From NCBI RefSeq assembly GCF_041381155.1, contig NC_091144.1:29940980-30004979 (forward strand): DNA of 64,000 bases. The letters run 5' to 3'. Positions 13,129-23,513 of the stretch are shown here, piece by piece. How positions within the stretch are numbered: the first letter of the stretch is position 1; the number at the start of each line of letters is the position of its first letter. The DNA comes from Argopecten irradians (lineage: Eukaryota; Mollusca; Bivalvia; Pectinida; Pectinidae). Both the position numbers and the translations under genes were made by a program. The notes under the pieces are model-generated. The model was given only the letters and a program-made list of their open reading frames with translations. It ran no database searches and was not told the DNA's origin.

Positions 13129-15099
13129 TAATATAGACGATATCTTTAATATTCAATAAGAGATTTTATAAACATTACGATATTTTGCACATATTATTAA
13201 ATAAAGTTGTACCAATTTATATACTTAACAAGATGTGTTTGACATAAAAACATTGCCAAAGAAAAATTTGTCTCTTTTTATTTTATCTTTTTGTTGTTGT
13301 TGTTGTTGTTTTTGTATTGCACAGGGTTGATAATGTAAGTACGCTATGGTCCAACGCTATTCGTGTTAATCCTAACTTAAGGCTCAAATAATAAGTTATG
13401 TTTAGGGCCCCAGGTTACCTGGTTTCTTTAGCTTTAAACAAATAAAGTACTTGTCTGGTATCAATGTACTTGTCGACGAAATCAAAAATTGTTTCACAGT
13501 TATTTAATACAACAGTATTTTTTTTTCTTTTCTATTCCATTAAGGGAGATAACTCGCAACAGCTGCAATCAAAGGGAATACGAAACTAAGCAATGCGTAC
13601 AACGTCATACATTCCGGGAATGTACCCTGTATCAATCTATTTTTTCAATTGCCAGTCGTAGGCGGATAAATGAATAAAATACCCAACAGAAACCTGATCT
13701 TTATTTACTATCAACATAAACTAACATACATATAAAACATCAAGACTCGGAACTGTCGGTCAATTTAACAATGTCGTCAGGGAAAACAGACGTGACTTCA
13801 TTAATTTCGAGGACGGCAGGACGAAATGGCGGCCTCCGCTAGATTGTAATATATTTTGACGTCCGATTCTTTTTAAAATGTAGGTTTTCTGTTAATTATT
13901 GTAAATACAAATAAGTGTCTCTTAAAGTTGTTTTACATTTCATATGAGATAAGATATTATGAAACTCGCCCGTAGTTTTTAATTTTTGCCTCGCCATATT
14001 TTTATTTATTTGTATGTATGATAATCTATGGAATGTTCTTGTTCCAGTTGATTCATTAGTATAGTCCTATGTGCTGTAGTAAAAATGTGTTGTTACTTTG
14101 TCCGGCCACTCTGAATTTTCCAGGCTAAACGCAGTTTATTATGATAAGACCTCACCAGTACGATGGCCCATATAAGCCGTATATGGCAACTACTTTGCTA
14201 AATGTTGGACACACATCTGTGTTGATTGTACCATCGCAACTACTTCAGTAAAAAAAATACTTGCAACATCTTTTTTGTCATTTTACTCGTTTGGCAACTG
14301 CTTTACTAGAGCTAACTGTATTGCCATCCTTACGCATGGCCTATATCAGTCGTATTGGACAGTGTCTCGCTTTTGAGACAATTACCATAACATTCCACAG
14401 TTTGATAGCGAGCCAAGTTTGAAACCAAAACGATATTTAAGAAACGAAACTTCATTAAGACAAAGGCGATTACAGTTATATACAAATAACATACCCATAG
14501 TTGTTATTTAATAAGAGGTCCTCTTCACAAGATTATTCTTCCCCTAGTGTTTGAAAATTTAATCAGTATATTGTAAGTAGTTGAGACATTCCAACAAGTC
14601 GAGACATATTGCATTAGATTTTTCTTTATCTCCCAAGTTTTCTAGAGGTTGATCTGGTTTAGCAAGGTTTGGATACGTGAATGCTCAAATTCACAGACAG
14701 ATTTTATTGCTACATGGCATTATCTGCTCCACACCACCCTATAAAGTTTTCATTATATGGCTCTACCTAAGGGAAATACCCAAGTTTCACCAATTCAATA
14801 CACCGATATTTGAATTGATGAGATTTATAACAGGTGTATTTAAACTTTCCTCTTAACCCTATCTTGAGGGTATCTTCACATAATTAGATTACTTTCATTT
14901 TTTTTTTTTTTTTTTCCAATCGTCATCATTTGACCCAGAATGCTATTGTGTTTAATAAACATTAGTCCTTCCGTCCTCCAATCAAGGATTCTACGCCAAG
15001 AAAAGGGGGTTAAATAGTGGGGGGTATCGATAAATATTATTTACTCTGGTTTTCAAATAGGTCATTTAAGCTCCATAAACCTCACACCCAAGGTACAGG
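13129..15099. other. Non-coding stretch
   Basis: No gene was recognised. It has a (TTG)n run near 13290-13312, a poly-T run near 14898-14917 and ordinary AT-rich sequence. Confidence 0.5.
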
Positions 15100-15325
15100 T
15101 TTTATGTTTTAGATTTTACGTCCCCTGTTAAACATGCCAGGGATCATATAAGGGACGTGCCAGGTTTGGTTGGTGGAGGAAAGCCGGAGTACCCGAGAGG
15201 AAAAAGACCACCGGTCCAGCGGGTCAGTACCTGGCTACACTGCTCCCACATGGGATTCGAACCCGCATTCCAGGAGGGTGGGAGGGGATTGTGGTTATAT
15301 AGATTGTCCCCAAAAGCCAGGACAC
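15100..15325 (-). repeat. tRNA-derived SINE remnant (copy 1)
   Basis: On the minus strand, 15263-15252 reads GGTTCGAATCCC, a textbook pol III B box. It is followed by a conserved body (ggtactccggctttcctcc, cctggcacgtccc, the ctggcatgtttaac motif) shared with the copy at 31540-31712. The A-box part is diverged. This body type is widespread in bivalve and gastropod genomes. Confidence 0.65.
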
Positions 15326-16059
15326 TCGCAATTATGGCATGACAAAACTGGTTACACTAGTAAAGAAGTTGCCAAACGAGGTTAAAATGACCCAAAAACG
15401 TTGTTGACAAACTGTTGCCTGAGACAGTTGCCACGACAATCAACACAAATTATGTCGCCATCGTCGGCAGATATGTACATCGTACTTACACTAGCACATG
15501 TATTTCACGTCCGTCCATGGATTCAAATTTTAATTCATTAAAATGGAAGTATATCTACAAACTCCGATTTTCTGATTGCCGATTCGTCTTCTTCATACCT
15601 TCTATGAATTAAAAAATCGGAAATGGCATGAATCGACGACATTGTCGTGAAAACACCGTCTACCCCACTCTGTTATATAGCGATTAAATTGTTGCATTTT
15701 CAAATATCGAATACATCCATTAATATGATTGTTATATTGCAGTTGATGTCCTACACATGCATCAAATTGTGCAAATGGGATAAATTTTTATCACAAAAAT
15801 CATAAAACGCGTTCACGAACAAACTTTACATTTCTCCCTAACGATGTATCTTCAAACATGAAGCTATATAAAAAGTAGAGTAAATATAATCAAAGAAAAT
15901 TATACCAATTTATGCTTATTTCGTATGGTTACTAGGGTAACTGATTTAGAGCTGCAAAATAACACCTTAAAACTGAATCATGGATGCATTTAATATACTG
16001 TACATCAAATACACTAAGTTAAATTTCTTAACGCTAAAATGAAAATGATTATTTTGAAT
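15326..16059. other. Non-coding stretch
   Basis: Nothing was recognised beyond AT-rich sequence. The small ORF at 15415-15612 has no domain signature. Confidence 0.4.
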
Positions 16060-16065
16060 CGAGAA

Positions 16066-16564
16066 TACGGAAGCCGTCTGGTGCCACACCAAAAATATAT
16101 TTATTGTGTTCCCTCACAATAATATTGTAAGGCCACACAATACTATTGTGAGGTGACACAATCTTATTGTGAGGCCACACAATACTTATTGTGAGGGAAC
16201 ACAATCTTATTGTGAGGCCACACAATATTATTGTGAGGGAACACAATCTTATTGTGAGGCCACACAATATTATTGTGAGGGAACACAATCTTATTGTGAG
16301 GGAACACAATCTTATTGTGAGGCCACACAATAATTATTGTGAGGGAACACAATGATTACTGTGAGGGAACACAATATTATTGTGAGGGAACCTCACAGTT
16401 ATAATGTGTTCCATCACAATAATTATTGTGTGGCCTCACAATAATATTGTGTTCCCTCACAATAAGATTGTGTGGCCTCACAATGGCATTGTGTGGCCTC
16501 ACAATAGTATTGTGAGGGAACACAATAAATACATTTTTCGGTGTGGCGCCAGACGGCTTCCGTA
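16066..16564. mobile_element. Palindrome-filled TIR element with 6 bp target duplication
   Basis: The ends are inverted repeats of about 55 bp (tacggaagccgtctgg inward). They are flanked by a matching cgagaa at 16060-16065 and 16565-16570, taken as a 6 bp target duplication. The whole interior consists of about 20 short units, each itself palindromic (cacaataNNattgtg joined by aggcca or agggaa). Unit orientation flips near 16390-16420, so the element is a palindrome at both scales. ORFs across it encode PHNKIVFPHN-type repeats that merely translate the units. The superfamily is unknown. Confidence 0.85.
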
Positions 16565-16570
16565 CGAGAA

Positions 16571-18478
16571 AAACCAAAAAATCACAATATAATATGTTTT
16601 GTTGTTGAGTAGTGAGTAGACAAAGCAATGAAGCGCAATTGCTATGGTAATGAGAAAGTAAAATAATCGAAGGTGGAATATGGGTAAGTGAATAAAAAGG
16701 TTTGCGTAAAACAAGCATAATACTAATTATTAATCATTTATGATTTGTTTTAACATTTTTTCGATACAAATGGCGTAATTCATGATCTTATCAATCAAGC
16801 ATTAATAATTTGATATTAAATATTTCACAACATGTTTTTTTAATACAATATGATATAGTAAATCCTCTTAATTTCGAGCTGCAGTGAACCTGGTTAATAC
16901 AATGAGGAATTCGAGTCATCCGTGGTTGGTCAGTCAGTAAAAACTGTGATCTGAAATTATGATAAACCGTACATAATGATGCATGTCAATGACTTTTAAA
17001 ATTCTGTGTTTCATAAAATTTTGATGGTTTATAGAGATAGTTATTTTCAACCATCCATTATAATATACTACTCAAAATTAGTTATAGATACATGTATGGA
17101 TAATAATGCACGTGGAAATGCAGCTGCTGATAAAATAATCCAAAGGGCCAACCACCTGTTCGACGAATAGATGATCCAAATATGGTTAAGATAGTTAAAT
17201 ATTTGAAGGAAATTGAAATAAGAAGTATTAAGGGTATTCGTCGAATATCCCTTATGTCTATTAGTGGAATAAGAGGTATTCGTTCTACATATCATGGGAT
17301 TTGGTATATAAAACATACAACGTACAGGTGAAACTGGTCGACTTATGGAGGTTATTCGAGGTAATTGAGTTAGAGGTAGAGAGGTTATACTGCATTTTGA
17401 AATAAGATAAAAAAAACCGAATCGCTTATGTTAAACTATAGACTCAAAATGGACATGTATTAGCGTGGTGTAATCAGAAATATCCAGCCAGTAATGTTTT
17501 GTTCACTTCTCTAACACGTAGGCTGTGATTAAAGTACTACCAAGTGTACCATACAAGGACTATGTTCCATCATATCAACATGCACTTGATGTTTTAATGA
17601 GGTGGGAATACCTGGTCAAGGTTTTGGTAAAAACTTCTCGCCTTAACGAGAATTTGGCCTGTTAAGAGCTCCCGGTGGCGCACTACGACAGACAGCATGA
17701 AAGCTTGGTCATCCCGGCCATTTAGGACTAAAAGGACAGAAATATGATATTGATAAAAATATATATAATAGTTACTAGGAATGACATCTACAAGACATAA
17801 ATCGAGAATTTAACAATTTATTCAAATCATAACACAATCTTATACTTTAAACATTTTAGAAAACAAATCATATTTGGTGCATGTGCATTGTGTATGATAT
17901 TTTTGAAAAGCAAAAATGATTTCATTATCCTTTCAAGTAGAAAAGAAACGTCTCCATTGGTTCTGCCTCAAGTTTTGATTCGCATTGAGCACATCATGAT
18001 TGCTTTTACGAAAATAGAATAAAATGACTCCTTACTAACTGTTCATATTTTTGGCATGATTTGATTAATCCCTCTGAAGGACAATAAATGTTCAAAATGG
18101 GAAAAATATACAGATATTAAACTATTTCTTTTAAGGAAGTTCTAGTCTATATAGATGCGTTTTGCAAAGTATCCATTCATATTGCGACTTTCATGCGTAT
18201 ACATGTATATACAATATGGTGGTCTCTTTTTTAAGGTTGTTGAGTTACGACCAAGAAATCCGGTATCAACGATGATTTAATCCATTAGATGTTAAAGCCA
18301 TTTCACGGTTAAGAGTTGATATTTCCATAACAAAATAAATGACGTCATAATAGTCACGTTTTGGATGTCAGTTGTATCATCATAGACTTTACCTTGGCTT
18401 GGTTAGTTTATATAGAAATTGTGACTAGCTAATGTAAATCTTTCATTTCCAATGCATAAGTTACGGAGTGCGGAAAGT
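16571..18478. other. Non-coding stretch downstream of the minus-strand B-box gene
   Basis: No gene was seen. The part nearest 18478 may be the 3' UTR of the minus-strand B-box copy; possible poly(A) signals on that strand (TTTATT on the plus strand) occur at about 17817 and elsewhere. Around 17170-17300 gaatatccctta and ttattccac phrases recur in both orientations. Confidence 0.4.
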
Positions 18479-20032
18479 TCAATAATATTTGTAGTATCGA
18501 ATTGTTTTGATGTTGGACACTGTAGTCGAAGTGATTTGTTTCTTCTGCTCTGTTAGTACAGATATCCACAGGACATTTCCGGCCTGAATCCCAAGTGCTG
18601 ATATTCTATCTTGCTCCACGCTCACACTCTTAATATATTGTCCACCTCTGTCGATCAACAGCAGTCTTCTTTGATTTGCAACAAATGTCAAAACGATTAG
18701 ATACCCTCTGCTGTCATATGCGGCTTCATCAGCAATGTGATGCTGTCTTAGGTTTGATTTGAATTTAAATTGTAGGAAGTTGTCATACGCCATTAGTTTT
18801 GCACAAAACATATCATCATCTTCTTCGTAGTTCACAAGTACAGCTAAGTTGGATGTGACTGGACACTGGCAGACTGTCGGTATTTCCACGTTAATTACGC
18901 CTCTTGGAAGTTCATTTAACACTGTTTTAGTATCCATCTTCCGACCTGCGGTTGCGTAGATTGATATGCTATCATTTGCTATAGCCACAATATTGTCTTC
19001 TTTTGAAATGCAAAAGCAGGACGGGCATGAACGAAATTTAAAATGCCTAATGGGGCTTTTTGATGTGAGAAGAAGTTCATAGATCCACAAGTCGTCTTCA
19101 CAGAAAAACCAAAGATTGTTTGTTCTGGGTGATAAAGCAGTAGAAGTCACATTGCATGTGTGCTTAATAGTCCGTTTTGTACGGCCTTGGAAGTCAACAA
19201 GCCGTAGCTCTGTCGAGTCATAGTCACTCATCCATACACCTGAGTGAAAGGGATGGATTGATGTACATTCAAATTTAACCTGAAACAGCATCTCTTCTGA
19301 TGGCTTTTTGAGAAAGTCATCGGTGTGTGCCACACTATTCATGGCAGGTGATTCGAAGTTGCCTTCAACTTCATGCTGTTTCTCAATGCAGTACGAACTA
19401 GTGGCTCATTCTCCATGTTCAGTAGAAGTTTGTCTACCCAATTTCTTTCTCAAGTAGTCAGATATTGACACACATGACTGAAAGTCGACTGTGTGCAGTA
19501 ATGGTTTGTGTGGGAGTTTCAAAACATCAGCAGAAAAGTCGGATGTAACATCATACACCAAGACAGGTGTAGCAACCTGTAACACGGTCTTATACTCTTT
19601 AACTTGTCCTAATATATAGCTGTGCCTTTGTTGAAGTGCATCAATGTATTCTAGCAGCAAATGTCTATTTTTCCCTGCCTGGCTTATGTTTTTGGAAACA
19701 AACAATGAAAGTGCTTCAAATTTTGTTTCATTTTCACCATTTTTATCTAGCATATTTCCAACCATCTAGATGTTGTGTTTGAGTTGATGCAGTGTTATAC
19801 GTTCCGTTTCGTTGATGACACTCTGAAGTTCAGCTCTCTTCTGAGGAATTATTTCACCCAGTTCTTTTTGGCTATGACCATTGTGAGTTGAAATACTGCA
19901 TGAAATACAAATGAGTTCATCACAGTCTAAACAGTATATTTGTACCTCTTTTGTTCTATGTTTAGCACATCTAGAATCCCCTTTCTGTTTCACACACACC
20001 TGTCCTAATGTTATTCGTCTTTGTAACGCCAT
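18479..20032 (-). pseudogene. B-box/coiled-coil/beta-propeller gene with two in-frame stops
   Basis: From ATG 20032 (MALQRRITLGQVCVKQKG) one frame runs 517 codons to the stop at 18479-18481, interrupted only by TAG at 19766-19768 and TGA at 19406-19408. There are no frameshifts. It is collinear and almost the same length as the divergent paralog at 20868-22424 (518 residues). Order: B-box (CAKHRTKEVQIYCLDCDELI continuing through CSISTHNGH), coiled coil, a linker in which the TGA lies, then a C-terminal domain with NHL-like strands (YDSRGYLIVLTFVANQRRLL). The TAG falls where the paralog has Ser in ISLVQSML. There is no RING finger. It is either a recently disabled gene or an allele carrying nonsense changes; readthrough is possible but unsupported. 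An acceptor, TTCTAG|GTACAG, precedes the ATG, so a non-coding first exon is likely. Confidence 0.75.
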
Positions 20033-20050
20033 TGTGTATATCACATACAA

Positions 20051-20867
20051 TTGCTGTACCTAGAAAACAACACCTATTTATGGTATAATCAGATGTACGA
20101 CTACGGTTAGCAGATATCTTGTGGGTCTGTTATCAACAAAGTGACATCATAATCATTAAAGGGATATTCGTTCATATTGTTATCAAGTAAAGGTTGATAA
20201 TGCTCATATTAGATAAAAACTAGAAAGTTGAATGCACATGATGTAATGTTTATCAAGTATAATGAAACCATTACCGAACCATGCTGCAAATGGAATAAGC
20301 AGAAACAGATAATATAGATTATTAGAGATAATGTTTATGAATTTTGACGACGTAATGATTTAAGAACTTCGATTGAATCAATCGAATGTATTGATATATG
20401 ATTTATCTAATTGTTTTATCTCAGAAACACAAGTGACGAAGGATGGTAATTCTATGACTCGTGCCCTATCCAAGCTTCGAACTTAATATCGATCTACAGC
20501 ACTCAGTAATCTAGCAATATATAGCTTATATATAGTTTGAATTTACAAACACGAAAAACTTGAAATGAAACTAGATTAATGAATTAATCCTACCCCTGGC
20601 TAAATAAGTTCGACATATTTTAACATCAATGCTTTACACATTGCATTGACGAATGTCTCTTTAATGTATATCAATGTCCAAATTTAATTGATATGTAACA
20701 AGTGATTAGACTCCCTCGGATTGTACTCCAACATTAATTATCAGTTATCAACTCGGTTATCATAGAAATCTAGTTCAAGTTTAAAGATATGCATTTAATA
20801 AAGTAATTTGCATATCACTAAATACATACGTATTCAGGTACAACCACCGCCATATAGGGCAAATACA
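20051..20867. promoter_or_regulatory. Shared intergenic region of a divergent gene pair
   Basis: About 830 bp separates the two head-to-head B-box coding regions. Both have a splice acceptor just before the coding start: TTCTAG|GTACAG on the minus strand (around 20060) and ATTCAG|GTACAA on the plus strand (20837). The similar acceptor context suggests the duplicated unit included a 5' UTR exon. No TATA or other core element can be assigned with confidence. A bidirectional promoter is an inference. Confidence 0.4.
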
Positions 20868-22424
20868 ATGGCATCCAACAAGCCACCGCTGACGCAAAAA
20901 GGAGGGGATGCTGTTAGACCAAAAAGGGAATCCAAATGTTCCATTCATGGAAATAGGGAAATAATGTTATGCTGCTTAGACTGTGATCAGCTTTTGTGTG
21001 TTACATGCAGTATTTCTACTCACCTCGGGCACAGGCAGGAGGAACTGATAAATATAATACCAGAGAAAAAGTCTTCACTTCAGCATTTCATCAACGATGC
21101 TGAAAGCATAAAACTGATTGAACTCGAAAGCGAAATCAGTTTAGTGCAAAGTATGCTGGTTGGTAATGAAGAACATTGTAAAAGATTTCGGGAATTTCAG
21201 GAACTTTTATCCTCAAGTGCAAGGCAAGTCATACTAAACAAAGATTTGTTGCAAAAGTACAAGAAAGAACTGGAGAATAGATTTGGAACTCTTCTCGAAC
21301 GAGCGGAAGAATGTAAAGTAATATTACGATCTGGTACTCCTGTACAGGTGTGCGATGCAGTGAATGATTTTGCTGTAGGAGATCCCAAATTTCCGGACGA
21401 AGTTATCTTATTTAAAATTGATATCGGTCCCATTACATCGATGCCCACCGAATCACAGGACGAAAATGGAAAGGCCACTGCTTACCCAGAGACAAGCAAC
21501 AATGGAGCGTGCTCTAAGGATACTGAAAACCAACAACAATCAGAAAACGTCATCTCCAATGTCATGAAAAAGCAGGACGACGACTTCCTCAAGAATCCCG
21601 AACTTCTATTGTTATTCAATAGTACTATAGAGTGTTATACAGTACACCCCATGGCCTTTGGTGTCTGGCTTAGGGCATATCGATCGAAGGAACTACTCCT
21701 GGTTGACATTCGAGGGCATGCCAAACGGAGGATTAAAACCGCTCGTGCCATTACATGTACTTCTACATCACCGACAACAAACAATATTTGGTTTGGTTGC
21801 GCAGGTGATTTATCGATATATGAAGTATCTCAAGATTCAAAATTGCCAGTCAAGCGTGTTACAGTGGATTCTGAAATTATCGGCCTTTGTATAACAGCGA
21901 AAGAACAGGTTGTAGTACTTTCTGATATAAACCTTGTGATCTTCACTCCAAACGGTGGCGTACTTGCCTCATTACTATTGGGAGTTGCGATGACAAGCAT
22001 TCATATTTCTTTGAAAGCAGGAACCATCTCTCAGTGTCCAATAACAAAGAACCTTGCCATTAATGTGAGGTATGAAGAAGAAGAAGATGATATTTGGTTG
22101 GGAAAGTTAATGGTGTATGACGAATCACTTCAACTCAAGTTTGACTACAGTGGCAGAGGAGATCACCTTCCGTGGAAATCTGTCTATGATAGCCGGGGGA
22201 ACATTGTTGTTTTATCCGCCGGCGCCGTTGAACGAAGGATCCAGCTGCTAAACAGCGCGGGAGAATATGTAAGGACTATATACGTGGACGGATCCATGGA
22301 TATGGTAGGGATCGGGTTCCGGTTAGATAGATTGTGGGTTTCGATACTTGAAGAGAACTCGAAGAGATTTGCACGTAACACAAAATCGAGCATTTACACC
22401 ATCGAGTACTTTAAATCTAAGTGA
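20868..22424 (+). CDS. TRIM-like protein: B-box, coiled coil, NHL-like propeller
   Basis: A 518-residue intronless coding exon. I chose the ATG at 20868 (MASNKPPLTQ) because it follows a likely acceptor (ATTCAG|GTACAA) and aligns with the start of the minus-strand paralog. Residues 24-55 form a B-box zinc finger (CSIHGNREIMLCCLDCDQLL, then CVTC...H..H). Residues 65-150 are a coiled coil, 185-245 a polar linker, and 255-518 a repeated-strand domain with NHL-like strands (YDSRGNIVVLSAGAVERRI, LLNSAGEYVRTIYV). It belongs to the large bivalve group of TRIM2/45/71-like proteins lacking RING. Such proteins usually act in oligomeric complexes in innate immunity or RNA control, but without RING it should not be a ubiquitin ligase by itself. 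Its function is inferred only at family level. Confidence 0.85.
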   Translation: MASNKPPLTQKGGDAVRPKRESKCSIHGNREIMLCCLDCDQLLCVTCSISTHLGHRQEELINIIPEKKSSLQHFINDAESIKLIELESEISLVQSMLVGNEEHCKRFREFQELLSSSARQVILNKDLLQKYKKELENRFGTLLERAEECKVILRSGTPVQVCDAVNDFAVGDPKFPDEVILFKIDIGPITSMPTESQDENGKATAYPETSNNGACSKDTENQQQSENVISNVMKKQDDDFLKNPELLLLFNSTIECYTVHPMAFGVWLRAYRSKELLLVDIRGHAKRRIKTARAITCTSTSPTTNNIWFGCAGDLSIYEVSQDSKLPVKRVTVDSEIIGLCITAKEQVVVLSDINLVIFTPNGGVLASLLLGVAMTSIHISLKAGTISQCPITKNLAINVRYEEEEDDIWLGKLMVYDESLQLKFDYSGRGDHLPWKSVYDSRGNIVVLSAGAVERRIQLLNSAGEYVRTIYVDGSMDMVGIGFRLDRLWVSILEENSKRFARNTKSSIYTIEYFKSK

Positions 22425-22805
22425 AAGTACACCATGGATTATTGCAAAAGTGAAAGACGCGATGAAATGAAAGAGTCTTGAAGTTTTACATTGGTATATT
22501 AGATAGGCTCCGATTTTTCACTTATCTCATTCGCGACTTATACATGAACACGTGGGGTTTGATATATAGCATATCGACTATAGGTTTCATGTTAAGAACC
22601 ATTGAGTCAATAATGCTTTTGTGACTTCATAACTGGGTCGATTTTGTGCTTGTGAACTTCATTGCCCAAACCTTGATTTTTAGGGAAGCGCTATGGTCAT
22701 CGTCCTCCTATGAATAACATGCACAACAAATATAATTTCGGTCATTATATATTTTACAGGGACAGTGAAACAAAATATGAACCTCAACAACGCACCGTGA
22801 TTAAT
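22425..22805. other. Probable 3' UTR and spacer
   Basis: Follows the stop of the plus-strand B-box gene. No canonical AATAAA was noticed before the 75 bp repeat array. No other feature was seen. Confidence 0.35.
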
Positions 22806-23025
22806 AAATATACTACCATATACATGTGTACACACCAGCGGAAAGTTAAAAGTAATAGTGCATTGCACGAAATAATTGATAAATATACTACCATATACAT
22901 GTGTACACACCAGCGGAAAGTTAAAAGTAATAGTGCATTGCACGAAATAATTGATAAATATACTACCATATACATGTGAACATACCAGCGGAAAGTTGAC
23001 AATTAATAGTGTTTTGTACGATATT
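22806..23025. repeat. 75 bp tandem repeat, 3 copies
   Basis: Units start at 22806, 22881 and 22956 (aaatatactaccatatacat) and contain the phrases cacaccagcggaaagtt and agtgcattgcacgaaataat. The first two are nearly identical and the third is diverged. Because the unit is 25 codons long, both strands show short repetitive ORFs that are not genes. Confidence 0.9.
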
Positions 23026-23382
23026 ATGAAAAGATAAATTGAGATGTAAGGGAATTCACTCTTATGTTAGTTTTGTAGTTCCTTCATAAGGTTATTTAGT
23101 GTGAATACAGCAGCATTGCTTAGTGAATCCGAAACTCGTAAGCCTGATTATAAAAAGCTAATGTAATCATGTAACAATCATGAAGTATGCAAGTATATTC
23201 TAATTTATTTTTCTAAACAATGACCTTTCTGTTTATTGATTTAAACATATTTATTGTGATATTTTATATACAATGACATTGGGAACATGTTTTCAAACTT
23301 GTGTGAAGCCCTGTCGATTCATTATTATAATTAGTAGCATAAGAAGGATCACACGATATACATATATATATAACTATTTTCA

Positions 23383-23513
23383 GAGAGAGACAGAGAGAGG
23401 GAGAGAGGGAGAGAGTGGGAGACAGGGGAAGGGAGAGAGTGGGAGACAGGGGAAGGGAGAGAGAGAAATGCAGAAAGAGAGAGGGGGGGAGAAAGAGTAG
23501 AGATAGAGAGAGG
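23383..23513. repeat. GA-rich simple repeat
   Basis: Purine-rich gagaga/gggaga sequence with two copies of gtgggagacaggggaaggga. Low complexity, no coding meaning. Confidence 0.9.

Noticed and set aside
15250-15265. B-box match as a possible tRNA gene
   Set aside because: No cloverleaf or intact A box around it; it is the head of a SINE copy.
16049-16718. Overlapping ORFs with PHNKIVFPHN-type repeats on both strands
   Set aside because: They arise from the palindromic units of the TIR element and have no independent start, domain or splice support.
22680-23002. Short ORFs of 72-89 residues on both strands
   Set aside because: Produced by the 75 bp tandem repeat.
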